Assembly (NCBI RefSeq): GCF_014646355.1
Contig: NZ_BMNH01000003.1
Span: 62,001-126,000, forward strand
Source of the DNA: Nonomuraea cavernae
GTDB taxonomy: Bacteria; Actinomycetota; Actinomycetes; Streptosporangiales; Streptosporangiaceae
Direction of reading: 5' to 3'
DNA length: 64,000 nucleotides
Every line of letters begins with the position of its first letter. Position 1 is the first letter of the stretch. The notes beneath the pieces are model-generated. The model was not told the origin of the DNA. It did no database searches and saw only the letters and a program-made list of their open reading frames with translations. Of this stretch, positions 1 to 7,755 are shown one piece after another. The position numbers and the translations under genes are program-made.

Positions 1-153
1 CAAGGTTACTCGTCCTGGCAGCCGGCGCGCGCAGCAGAGGCCGCGCCGCCACGACTGATCCTCTCAGGAGGTTCACGAGAGGTCACGTCCCCCTAGTCAG
101 TCCAGGCGGTGTCGTCATTATTACCTTTTGGTATCAACAACTCGACGGGGGGT

Positions 154-798
154 TTATCTTCCTCCGGACAGCAATCTGGTATGGACCCGCACTTCGGGGG
201 ATAGTTCGGACAGCAGGTCGCCCAGTTCCTCGCCGGCCGTCTTCAACTCCTCCATCGTCATGGGCTCCAGCCGCTCCAGGATGAACAGCGCGTTGACCGT
301 CTCCTCGGTGAGCCGGGTGCGCGCGCCCTGACGCCAGTTCCACCTGCGGCAGGTGACGCCGGTGTCGTCGCGCCAGATCACCTCGCCGGGCTCGGGCCGT
401 CCGAGCGCCTCCTCGGACTCCTCGTCGCCCACCGCCCTGATCAGCCGCGCCGGGCCGGAGTAGTGGTCGAGGTCTTCGCCGCCGATCGGCAGGGCGTGCT
501 TCACGCTGATCGAGTTGTAGGCGTCGACGACCTGGTTGATCTCCGGCAGTGGCAGGCGGCGGGAGAGCGCGTCGACCGACGGGCGGGTGCGGGAGGGCTT
601 GGCGCCGAACGCGCGGTAGGCGTCGCGCCACGCCTCGATCTTCTCCGGCTGGGCGGAGCACGCCGAGGCGTCGGCCAGCCAGGCGCGGGATCGGTCGTCA
701 CTGGGGCCGTTGCGCAGGCCGTGGGTCGTGACGAGGAGCACCGCGAAGTCGGGACGTAGCGCGAAGACGGACTCGTCCACCCAGATGTCGTCAAGCAT
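154..798 (-). CDS. B3/4 (PheRS beta-type) tRNA-binding domain protein
   Basis: The 214-residue product resembles stand-alone B3/4 domain proteins, which share the substrate-side fold of the phenylalanyl-tRNA synthetase beta subunit. Seen: 'ACSAQPEKIEAWRDAYRAFG' near residues 46-65, a proline-rich 'KPSRTRPSVDAL' segment and 'LPEINQVVDAYNSISV' in the middle, the usual order for this family. Some relatives are thought to edit or hydrolyse mischarged aminoacyl-tRNA, but many are uncharacterised. The ATG at 798 follows a divergent promoter region shared with the regulator at 888. No membrane or signal segment is visible. The family call is fairly firm; the biochemical role is not. Confidence 0.8.
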   Translation of the reverse strand: MLDDIWVDESVFALRPDFAVLLVTTHGLRNGPSDDRSRAWLADASACSAQPEKIEAWRDAYRAFGAKPSRTRPSVDALSRRLPLPEINQVVDAYNSISVKHALPIGGEDLDHYSGPARLIRAVGDEESEEALGRPEPGEVIWRDDTGVTCRRWNWRQGARTRLTEETVNALFILERLEPMTMEELKTAGEELGDLLSELSPEVRVHTRLLSGGR

Positions 799-838
799 GC
801 CGCCGATTTTACGAGCACCACCTTACGTGGACGGCATA

Positions 839-872
839 CCGCAAAATACCCTTTGCAAAATTGTCTTTGCGG
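839..872. promoter_or_regulatory. Nested palindromic operator in the divergent promoter region
   Basis: Arms CCGCAAA (839-845) and TTTGCGG (866-872) are exact inverted repeats. They are centred on exactly the same point (855.5) as an inner palindrome TTTGCAAA (852-859). The dyad overlaps the likely -35 box TTGCAA (853-858), which is 16 bp from TACCCT (875-880). This is the expected place for autorepression by the winged-helix regulator starting at 888. Binding itself is inference. Confidence 0.6.
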
Positions 873-880
873 TCTACCCT
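853..880 (+). promoter_or_regulatory. Promoter of the regulator/MFS operon
   Basis: TTGCAA (-35, 853-858) and TACCCT (-10, 875-880) are separated by 16 bp. The ATG at 888 is 7 bases after the -10 box and no Shine-Dalgarno fits, so the transcript is probably leaderless. Confidence 0.45.
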
Positions 881-887
881 TCAGAGC

Positions 888-1463
888 ATGGAAGAGTCGT
901 ACGAGATCAGTGACCCGAGGGTGCTCAAGGTCGTGGCCCACCCGCTGCGGGTGCGGCTGCTCGGGCTGCTGCGCGGCGACGGCCCCGCCACGGCGAGCGA
1001 GCTCGGGCGCGTCGTCGGTGAGAGCTCCGGCTCCACCAGCTACCACCTGCGCGAGCTGGCCAAGTACGGGTTCATCGAGGAGGACCCGGCGCGGCGCGAC
1101 GGCAGGGAGCGCCGCTGGCGCGCCCGGCACCGCTACACCTCCTGGGACGACCTGCGCATGTCCGCCACGCCCGAGGGGGTCGAAGCGGTGAGGATCATGC
1201 ATCGGCGCCAGGTGGAGGCGCTCGCCCGCGCGGTCGAGGAGTATGACGACTCCTCCTGGTCCGACGACTGGGTCGAGGTCGCCGGGCTCAGCGATCACCT
1301 CGTGTCCCTGCCGCCGGCCGGGCTGCGCGAGCTGGACAAGCGGATCGACGACCTGGTGCGCGAAGTCGTCGAGCGCCACGCCGGCGCCCTGGACGCCGCC
1401 CCGGTCCATCTCTGGGCCGGCGGCTTCCCCCGAGCGGCCCGAGAAGAGGGAGACAGTCGATGA
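888..1463 (+). CDS. ArsR-like winged-helix transcriptional regulator
   Basis: The 191-residue protein has an N-terminal winged helix (about residues 8-75) with 'VVAHPLRVRLLGLL' and 'GSTSYHLRELAKYGFIEE', typical of ArsR-like regulators that carry a longer C-terminal effector region. I chose the ATG at 888 over the in-frame TTG at 861 because 861 lies inside the palindromic operator and -35/-10 region, and 888 fits a leaderless start. The stop overlaps the start of the MFS gene by 4 bases (ATGA), so the pair is translationally coupled and the regulator probably controls the exporter. The inducer is unknown. Confidence 0.82.
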   Translation: MEESYEISDPRVLKVVAHPLRVRLLGLLRGDGPATASELGRVVGESSGSTSYHLRELAKYGFIEEDPARRDGRERRWRARHRYTSWDDLRMSATPEGVEAVRIMHRRQVEALARAVEEYDDSSWSDDWVEVAGLSDHLVSLPPAGLRELDKRIDDLVREVVERHAGALDAAPVHLWAGGFPRAAREEGDSR

Positions 1464-2746
1464 CCGGCCGGTCCGCGCTGCGGCGTTACCTGGTGGTCAG
1501 CTTTCTGACCTGGTTACCTGTCGGCCTGACGATGGCGGTCATGGTGCTGCTCATGACCTCGCGGGGGCTGAGCCTCGCCCAGGTCGGCCTGGTCACCACG
1601 GTGTTCTCGGCCGTCACGATCGCGCTGGAGCTGCCGACGGGCGGGCTGGCGGACGTCGCCGGGCGGCGGATGGTGCTCGCCCTGTCGGCCGCCTTCACCG
1701 TGGCGGCGCTGGTGATGATGGCGGTGTCCACCACCGTGTGGATGTTCCTGGTGACGGGAGTGCTGAAGGGGGTGGCCCGCGCTCTGTCGAGCGGGCCCGC
1801 CACCTCCTGGTACGTCGACACGCTGCACGACGTCGAGGGGCGTGACGCCGATCTCAAGCCGGGGCTGGCGCGGGGCGGCGCCATGGAGTCGGCGGCGCTC
1901 TGCCTGGGGGTGCTGGCGGGCGGCTTCGCGCCGCTGCTGCTGGGGCCGGGCGGCCCGATCCCCCCGCTGGCCCTGCCGCCCCTGCTGGGCGCGGTGGCCG
2001 CGGGTGTGCTGCTGGTCGTGGTCGTGCTCGCCATGCCCGAGCCGTCACACGCGCGCCGCTCGCTCGGCGCCGTGCTGCGTGAGGTGCCGCGGACCGTGGC
2101 CGGGGGCCTGCGGATGGCCGTTCGCGGCGCGTTGCTGCGCCGTCTGATGCTGGCCGCCGCGGCTTCGGGGGTCGCGCTCACCGCCGTCGAGTTGCTCACT
2201 CCGGGCCGGCTGGCCGAGCTGGCGGGCACGGCCGAGCTCGGCGGCGCCGCCTACGCCGTCGTGGCCGCGCTCGGGTTCGCCGGGAGCGCGGCGGGCAGCT
2301 CGATCGCTCCGTGGGCGGCCCGGGTCGCGGGCGGCTCGGCGCGCGGGGCGGCGGCGGGCGTCGCGCTCACCGCGCTCTCGATCGGCGGCCTCGCGGCCAC
2401 GGCCGGGCTGGACGGCGTGGCCGGGCTGGCGACGGCCGGGCTGGCCTACGTGGTCATGTTCGCCGGGCTCTCGGTGGCCGGGATGCTCTGCCTGGAGCTG
2501 ACCCACACCGCGGTCACCGCCGCCCAGCGCAACACGGTCACCTCGACCAGCTCGCTGTCGCTCCAGGCCGGCGCGGGCCTGTCCAACCTGGGGTTCGGCG
2601 CGCTCGCCACCCAGGCGGGCCCGGCCGCCGCCTGGTCCGTGGCCGCCGCTCTGGTGCTCGTCTCCGCCCTGCTGTTCGTCCGCATGCCCGCCCTCGGCAC
2701 GCGGGAGAGCGCCTCCGCCCCGCTCGGCGCGGGGCGACCCCAGTAG
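1460..2746 (+). CDS. MFS transporter, probable drug/metabolite exporter
   Basis: The 428-residue membrane protein has about 12 hydrophobic segments. The MFS motif A (G-G-L-A-D-V-A-G-R-R, about residues 61-70) follows TM2. Its layout is that of proton-coupled exporters of small lipophilic compounds. It is coupled by ATGA to the winged-helix regulator, a common regulator/efflux arrangement. The TAG stop lies at the left edge of the AGAAC-N3-GTTCT dyad that precedes the next gene, so the operon probably ends here. Substrate not predictable. Confidence 0.85.
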   Translation: MTGRSALRRYLVVSFLTWLPVGLTMAVMVLLMTSRGLSLAQVGLVTTVFSAVTIALELPTGGLADVAGRRMVLALSAAFTVAALVMMAVSTTVWMFLVTGVLKGVARALSSGPATSWYVDTLHDVEGRDADLKPGLARGGAMESAALCLGVLAGGFAPLLLGPGGPIPPLALPPLLGAVAAGVLLVVVVLAMPEPSHARRSLGAVLREVPRTVAGGLRMAVRGALLRRLMLAAAASGVALTAVELLTPGRLAELAGTAELGGAAYAVVAALGFAGSAAGSSIAPWAARVAGGSARGAAAGVALTALSIGGLAATAGLDGVAGLATAGLAYVVMFAGLSVAGMLCLELTHTAVTAAQRNTVTSTSSLSLQAGAGLSNLGFGALATQAGPAAAWSVAAALVLVSALLFVRMPALGTRESASAPLGAGRPQ

Positions 2747-2757
2747 AACGTGGTTCT
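2745..2757. promoter_or_regulatory. AGAAC-GTG-GTTCT dyad, operator candidate
   Basis: This perfect 5+5 inverted repeat with a 3-bp spacer begins in the MFS stop codon and ends 24 bp before the MBL-fold gene. The same dyad with spacer GAT occurs at 3904-3916 before the SDR gene. The shape is that of a TetR-family operator; the regulator is not identified in the window. Confidence 0.55.
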
Positions 2758-2781
2758 GGGAACACGGGCACAATCAGGGGC

Positions 2782-3852
2782 ATGGCGAAGTTTGTGGTGA
2801 CCCCATCCAACGAGGCGCAGCGGGCGGCGTGGCTCGGCGGCACGATCCCGGAGGTGGAGCGGGTCCGGCCCGGACTGTGGTCGATCCCGGTGCCGATCCC
2901 GATCAACCCGTTGCGGTACGTGCTCGTGTACGCGCTGGAGCTGGCCGACGGCGTGGCGATCATCGACGCCGGGTGGGACACCGACGAGGCCTACGCGGCC
3001 CTGGTCGCCGGACTGGGCGCCGCCGGCTACGCCATCACCGACGTCAAGGGCGTCCTGGTCACGCACATCCACCCCGACCACTACGGCCTGGCCGGGCGGG
3101 TCCGGGAGGCGTCGGGCGCCTGGATCGCGCTGCACCCCGCCGACGCGAGTCTCCTGCACGAGCGCTACGACGAGAGCGCCATCGACTCGCTGGTGCGCAA
3201 GGAGCGGGCGCTGCTCGACCGGTGCGGCGTGCCCGCCCCCACGCTGGACGAGCTGGCGGGGGCGTCCATGATGATCAGGCACATGGTCGCGATGGCCAAG
3301 CCCGACCGGCTGGTCGAGGACGGCGAGGAGCTGGGCCTGCCCGGCTGGGACCTGCGGGCGATCTGGACGCCCGGACACTCGCCGGGCCACCTCTGCTTCG
3401 TGTCGCCGTCCCGCAAGGTGCTGTTCTCCGGTGACCACGTGCTGGCGAAGATCACGCCCATCGTGGCCGTGCACCCGCAGTCCTCGCCGAACCCGCTGGC
3501 CGACTACCTCGACTCGCTGGCCGTCGTGGGCAAGCTCGACGTGGACGAGGTGCTGCCCGCGCACGAGTTCCGGTTCCTGGAGCTGGGCGAACGGGTCGAC
3601 TACGTGATCAGCCACCACGACGAGCGGCTGGCCGAGATCGAGGGCGTGGTCGGCGCCGCCGACGGGATCAGCTGCTGGGACATCGCCACCCGGCTGACCT
3701 GGTCGCGCCCCTGGGAGACGATCCCGGCGTTCATGCGCCGCTCGGCCAACAACGAGACGCTGGCCCACCTGGTCTGGCTGGAGGCCCGGGGGCAGGTGCG
3801 CCGCGTCACCGGTGAGCCGGACCTGTGGTTCGCCGCCTCCGGCCGATTCTGA
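2782..3852 (+). CDS. MBL-fold metallo-hydrolase
   Basis: The 356-residue product has the metallo-beta-lactamase metal motif HIHPDH (about residues 95-100), the downstream histidine motif GHSPGH (198-203), SGDHV (216-220) and PAHE (259-262), so all metal ligands are present. A C-terminal helical and winged-helix-like extension contains the 'TWSRPW' signature, shared with the partial paralogue at the right end of the window (63330). The ATG at 2782 starts the conserved 'MAKFVVTPSNEAQ'; upstream frame extension runs back into the MFS gene and is not coding. The likely reaction is hydrolysis of a thioester or lactone. The dyad shared with the SDR gene suggests a joint role in acyl-CoA metabolism, which is inference. 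Confidence 0.85.
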   Translation: MAKFVVTPSNEAQRAAWLGGTIPEVERVRPGLWSIPVPIPINPLRYVLVYALELADGVAIIDAGWDTDEAYAALVAGLGAAGYAITDVKGVLVTHIHPDHYGLAGRVREASGAWIALHPADASLLHERYDESAIDSLVRKERALLDRCGVPAPTLDELAGASMMIRHMVAMAKPDRLVEDGEELGLPGWDLRAIWTPGHSPGHLCFVSPSRKVLFSGDHVLAKITPIVAVHPQSSPNPLADYLDSLAVVGKLDVDEVLPAHEFRFLELGERVDYVISHHDERLAEIEGVVGAADGISCWDIATRLTWSRPWETIPAFMRRSANNETLAHLVWLEARGQVRRVTGEPDLWFAASGRF

Positions 3853-3903
3853 CGCGAGGCTCGGCCGGTCACGGCCCGCCGTTCGGGATATTGTGCTCGT
3901 ACT

Positions 3904-3916
3904 AGAACGATGTTCT
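3904..3916. promoter_or_regulatory. AGAAC-GAT-GTTCT dyad, operator candidate
   Basis: Second copy of the 5+5 inverted repeat with a 3-bp spacer, 17 bp before the SDR start. It shares the preceding T and the spacer's first G with the copy at 2745-2757. Probably the same regulator binds both. Confidence 0.55.
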
Positions 3917-3933
3917 CCTGTGTTGGAGGTTCG

Positions 3934-4806
3934 ATGCTTCGGTTCGATGACAGAGTCGCGATCGTCACGGGAGCGGGCCACGGCCTGGGCAGGTCGCACG
4001 CGCTCCTGCTGGCCGAACGGGGGGCGAAGGTCGTCGTCAACGACCTGGGCGGCGCGCTCGATGGCACCGGCGCCTCCACGGGTCCGGCCGCCGAGGTGGT
4101 CGAGCTCATCACCGAGAACGGCGGCCAGGCCGTCGCCAACACCGACAACGTCGCCACCCCCGAGGGCGCCAGGGCGATCGTCCAGGCCGCGGTCGACGCG
4201 TTCGGCCGGATCGACATCGTCATCAACAACGCGGGCATCCTGCGCGACAGGTCGTTCGGCAAGATGACGCCCGAGGACTTCGACAGCGTGCTCGCGGTGC
4301 ACGTACGCGGCTCCTACCTGGTCAGCCAGGCCGCCTACCCGTACATGAAGGAGGCCGGTTACGGCCGCGTGGTCAACACCTCCAGCCCGGCCGGCCTGTT
4401 CGGCAACTTCGGCCAGGCCAACTACTCCACGGCCAAGATGGGCCTGGTCGGCCTGACCAAGACGATCGGCATCGAGGGGGCCCGCAACGGCATCAGGGCC
4501 AACGCCATCGCGCCGATCGCCTGGACCCGGATGACCGAGGCGCTGCTGCCGGCCGAGTTCGAGGCGAAGTTCACGCCCGAGCGGGTCAGCGCGCTGGTCG
4601 CCTACCTGGTGCACGAGTCGTGCGAGGCGAGCGGCGAGGTGTTCACTGTCGGCGGCGGCCGGGTGGCGCGGGTGTTCGTGGCCGAGGGGCCCGGCTGGAA
4701 GACCGACGACCTCACGCCGGAGGCGCTCGCGGACAACTGGGACGCGGTCATGGCCGAGCAGCCCTACGTGCTCACGGCGGGCGACTCGATGAAGGCGATG
4801 CTCTAG
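3934..4806 (+). CDS. SDR oxidoreductase of the multifunctional enzyme type 2 class
   Basis: This 290-residue short-chain dehydrogenase has the cofactor motif TGAGHGLG near the N-terminus, NNAG in the middle and the catalytic YSTAK. The motif 'VVNDLGGALDGTG' and a long C-terminal tail beyond the Rossmann fold match the (3R)-hydroxyacyl-CoA dehydrogenase domain of HSD17B4-like enzymes. The role is therefore probably NAD-dependent oxidation of a hydroxyacyl-CoA in lipid or sterol side-chain degradation. GGAGG lies 4 bases before the ATG at 3934, which decides this start over the ATG at 3910 inside the operator. The TAG stop lies in the first unit of an 18-bp tandem repeat. Confidence 0.85.
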   Translation: MLRFDDRVAIVTGAGHGLGRSHALLLAERGAKVVVNDLGGALDGTGASTGPAAEVVELITENGGQAVANTDNVATPEGARAIVQAAVDAFGRIDIVINNAGILRDRSFGKMTPEDFDSVLAVHVRGSYLVSQAAYPYMKEAGYGRVVNTSSPAGLFGNFGQANYSTAKMGLVGLTKTIGIEGARNGIRANAIAPIAWTRMTEALLPAEFEAKFTPERVSALVAYLVHESCEASGEVFTVGGGRVARVFVAEGPGWKTDDLTPEALADNWDAVMAEQPYVLTAGDSMKAML

Positions 4807-4871
4807 CGGCTCATATCGCTCTAGCGGCTCATATCGCTCTAAGGGCTCGTGTCGCTCCGGCGGCTACGTCG
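4801..4871. repeat. 18-bp tandem repeat at the SDR stop codon, nearly 4 units
   Basis: Unit CTCTAGCGGCTCATATCG occurs exactly at 4801-4818 and 4819-4836, then degenerates (CTCTAAGGGCTCGTGTCG, then a looser copy). Each early unit carries a TAG or TAA. The first copy contains the last codons of the SDR gene. The array looks like replication slippage at the gene end. Confidence 0.8.
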
Positions 4872-4891
4872 CTCGACGACTCTCACCTTGG

Positions 4892-4937
4892 CGGTGGGGA
4901 CCTCTCCGGGTAAGGAGGGGCCCCACCGTTTCGTTTT
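4892..4937 (+). terminator. Rho-independent terminator after the SDR gene
   Basis: CGGTGGGG (4892-4899) pairs with CCCCACCG (4921-4928). An inner CCTCTCC/GGAGGGG stem has one wobble, and the T-rich tail is TTTCGTTTT. Confidence 0.65.
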
Positions 4938-5043
4938 GCGGCCCCTGCCCGAAGTGTCCCAGCCCCGGCGAGCTTTCGGCCAGAAGAATCAAGCTTTGTT
5001 CGATCACTGGCGGAAGTCGGCCAAGTTCGGGCGGTTCTCACTC

Positions 5044-5072
5044 TTGATTTGCCGCATTTGTGATCTTATTGT
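5044..5072 (+). promoter_or_regulatory. Promoter of the ROK regulator, leaderless
   Basis: TTGATT (5044-5049) and TATTGT (5067-5072) with a 17-bp spacer. The ATG at 5079 is 7 bases after the -10 box, so the start codon is probably the transcript's 5' end. Confidence 0.6.
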
Positions 5073-5078
5073 CGCGGC

Positions 5079-6236
5079 ATGACCTCCATCCCGGGCTCCC
5101 CGGGCGATGTCCTGACACTGATCAGCGCGGGCACCGCGACGACCCGGTCCGACCTGGCCCGGCTCACCGGCCTGGCCCGCTCCACGATCTCCCAGCGCGT
5201 CGACGCGCTCATCGAGCGCGGCCTCGTCGAGGAGACCGAGAGCGGCGAGTCCACCGGTGGCCGCCCGCCGCGCCACCTCCGCCTGCAGACCGAGGACCAC
5301 GTGTTCGGCGGCGTCGACCTGGGCGCCACCCACTGCCGGATCGTGCTGATGGACCTGTCCGGCGAGGTGCTGGCCGAGTGCGAGGACCCGCTGCTGGTGG
5401 CCGAGGGGCCCGAGATCGTGCTGGCCCACGTCGACGACCGGCTCGGCCGCCTGCTGAGCGTGGCGGGCCGGCCCCGGACGGCGCTCAGGGCGCTGGGCAT
5501 GGGGGTGCCGGGGCCGGTCGAGTTCGCCACGGGCCGGCCCAACAACCCGCCGATCATGCCCGGCTGGAACGACTACCCGATCCCCGAGCACTTCGCGGAC
5601 TGCGCCGTGCTCGTCGACAACGACGTGAACGTGATGGCGCTCGGCGAGCAGCGCAACGCGTTCCCCGACACCCGCCACCTGCTGTTCGTCAAGGTCGGCA
5701 CCGGCATCGGCTGCGGCATCGTGGCCGAGGGCGGGCTGCACCGCGGCGCGCAGGGCTCGGCGGGCGACATCGGCCACATCCGGGTGTCCGGCCACGAGGA
5801 CGCGGGCTGCCGGTGCGGCAACAGCGCCTGTCTCGAGGCCGTCGCCGGAGGCGCCGCCGTCGCGCGCCGGCTCACCGAGCTGGGCGTGCCCGCCGAGACG
5901 GGCGCCGACGTGGTCGCGCTCGTACAGGCGGGCAGCACCCAGGCGCTGCGGCTGGTCAGGGAGGCCGGCCGGCTCATCGGCGAGGTGCTCGCCGGTCTGG
6001 TCAACTTCTTCAACCCCGAGGTCATCGTCATCGGCGGCGCCCTGTCGCGGGTCCACGAGCACCTGCTCGCGGGCATCAGGGAGACCGTCTACCGCAGGTC
6101 GCTGCCGCTGGCCACCCACCACCTGTCGATCGTGCCGAGCCGTACCGGGATCAACGCCGCCGCGCTGGGCGCCGGGATCCTGGCGATCGAGCACTACCTG
6201 TCACCCGACAACATCAACCGCATCGTCAACGCCTAG
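5079..6236 (+). CDS. ROK-family transcriptional regulator (NagC/XylR type)
   Basis: The 385-residue protein has an N-terminal helix-turn-helix (about 18-55, 'SDLARLTGLARSTISQRVDAL') and a ROK fold. The fold has a phosphate-binding 'GGVDLGATHCRIV' (about 77-89), a DND motif at 180-182 and the ROK zinc site H233/C244/C246/C251 ('GCRCGNSACLE'). Such proteins repress sugar operons and release DNA on sugar binding. It precedes a sugar ABC importer in the same direction and is its likely regulator. The DND motif used by ROK kinases is kept, so residual sugar binding or kinase activity is possible. Confidence 0.88.
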   Translation: MTSIPGSPGDVLTLISAGTATTRSDLARLTGLARSTISQRVDALIERGLVEETESGESTGGRPPRHLRLQTEDHVFGGVDLGATHCRIVLMDLSGEVLAECEDPLLVAEGPEIVLAHVDDRLGRLLSVAGRPRTALRALGMGVPGPVEFATGRPNNPPIMPGWNDYPIPEHFADCAVLVDNDVNVMALGEQRNAFPDTRHLLFVKVGTGIGCGIVAEGGLHRGAQGSAGDIGHIRVSGHEDAGCRCGNSACLEAVAGGAAVARRLTELGVPAETGADVVALVQAGSTQALRLVREAGRLIGEVLAGLVNFFNPEVIVIGGALSRVHEHLLAGIRETVYRRSLPLATHHLSIVPSRTGINAAALGAGILAIEHYLSPDNINRIVNA

Positions 6237-6267
6237 CTCGACTGGAACGCCTACCAGGGAGACCTCG

Positions 6268-7755
6268 ATGCTGGTCATGAGGGGAATCGTCAAGCAGTTC
6301 CCCGGTGTGCGCGCACTGGACGGGGTGGACCTCGACGTCCGGGCCGGAGAGGTGCACTGCCTGCTCGGACAGAACGGCGCCGGGAAGTCCACGCTCATCA
6401 AGGTGCTGGCCGGAGTCCACCGGCCCGACGAGGGCACGATCGAGTTCAACGGCGCACCGGTGAGCCCCGGCAGCCCCAACGACGCCATCCGGCTCGGCTT
6501 CGCCACCATCTACCAGGAGCTGGACCTGGTCGACGGGCTCAGCGTGGCCGAGAACATCTTCCTCGGCCACGAGCACGCCCGCCTCGGCTTCGTACGCCGG
6601 GCCGCCGGCAACCGGGGCGCCCGCGAGGTGCTGGCCCGGCTCGGCCACCCCGAGATCCGGCCGTCGGCCGAGGTGGGGCGGCTGTCGCCGGCCGCCAAGC
6701 AGGTGGTGTCGATGGCCCGCGCGCTGTCGCACGACGCCCGGCTGATCATCATGGACGAGCCGTCGGCCGCGCTCGCCCACGACGAGGTCGCCAACCTGTT
6801 CCGCATCATCCGCGAGCTGACCGCCCAGGGCGTGGCCGTGGTCTACATCTCCCACCGGCTGGAGGAGATCCGCGAGATCGGCGACCGGGTCACGGTGCTC
6901 AAGGACGGCCGCACGGTCGCGGTCGGCCTGCCCGCTCGTGACACGCCGACCTCCCAGATCGTCTCGCTGATGACCGGCCGCAACGTCGAGTACGTCTTCC
7001 CGCCCCGCGCCTCGCGCCGCCCCGGCGACGAGGTGCTGCGGGTCGAGGATTTGACCTCGCCCGGCGCGTTCGCCGGGGTGACGCTCTCGGTGCGGGCGGG
7101 CGAGATCGTCGGCCTGGCCGGGCTGGTCGGCTCCGGCCGCTCGGAGATCCTGGAGGCCGTGTACGGCGCGCGCCCCGCGACCGGCCAGGTGGTGCTGGCC
7201 GGAGAGCGATTACGGCGCGGCGGTGTGGTCCGCGCGGTGCGCCGGGGCATGGGCCTGGCCCCCGAGGAACGCAAGGCCCAGGCGCTGCTGCTCGATCAGA
7301 GCGTGACCGCCAACATCACGCTGGGCAGCCTGCCGGAGTTCGCCCGGTTCGGCTGGATCGACCGCGCCCGGGAGCGGGCCGAGGCCACCCGGCTGGTCGA
7401 GGCGCTCGACATCCGGCCGCCCGCCCCCGAACGCCCGATCAAGACCCTGTCCGGCGGCAACCAGCAGAAGGCCGTGCTGGCCCGCTGGCTGCTCGGCGGG
7501 CGCAAGCTGCTGCTGCTCGACGAGCCGACCCGGGGCGTGGACGTCGGCGCCCGGGCCGATCTCTACGCGGTGATCCGCGGCCTGGCCGAGCAGGGGATCG
7601 GCGTGCTGCTCGTGTCCAGCGAGGTGCCGGAGGTGCTCGGCCTGGCCGACCGCGTCCTGGTGCTGCGCGAGGGGAGCGTCATCCACCAGGGCGCCGCCGA
7701 AGACCTCGACGAGCACCGCGTGCTCGACATGATCATGGAGGGGAGGGCCGCCTGA
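6268..7755 (+). CDS. Sugar ABC importer ATPase, two NBDs
   Basis: This 495-residue tandem ATPase is of the RbsA/MglA class. NBD1 has Walker A GQNGAGKST (about 34-42), a diverged signature 'LSPAAKQVV' and Walker B 'LIIMDEPSAAL'. NBD2 has the usual weak P-loop 'GLVGSGRSE' but an intact 'LSGGNQQK' and 'LLLLDEPTRGVD'. It powers uptake with the permease at 7755 and the lipoprotein at 8696. It overlaps the permease by one base (TGATG). The start is 31 bp after the ROK gene, so they are probably one transcript. An alternative ATG lies three codons downstream at 6277. Confidence 0.9.
   Translation: MLVMRGIVKQFPGVRALDGVDLDVRAGEVHCLLGQNGAGKSTLIKVLAGVHRPDEGTIEFNGAPVSPGSPNDAIRLGFATIYQELDLVDGLSVAENIFLGHEHARLGFVRRAAGNRGAREVLARLGHPEIRPSAEVGRLSPAAKQVVSMARALSHDARLIIMDEPSAALAHDEVANLFRIIRELTAQGVAVVYISHRLEEIREIGDRVTVLKDGRTVAVGLPARDTPTSQIVSLMTGRNVEYVFPPRASRRPGDEVLRVEDLTSPGAFAGVTLSVRAGEIVGLAGLVGSGRSEILEAVYGARPATGQVVLAGERLRRGGVVRAVRRGMGLAPEERKAQALLLDQSVTANITLGSLPEFARFGWIDRARERAEATRLVEALDIRPPAPERPIKTLSGGNQQKAVLARWLLGGRKLLLLDEPTRGVDVGARADLYAVIRGLAEQGIGVLLVSSEVPEVLGLADRVLVLREGSVIHQGAAEDLDEHRVLDMIMEGRAA

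Noticed and set aside
2446..4614. 722-codon open frame on the minus strand
   Set aside because: It is antisense to the MFS, MBL-fold and SDR genes, all of which have clear domain motifs; its protein is low-complexity Arg/Gly/Ala-rich.
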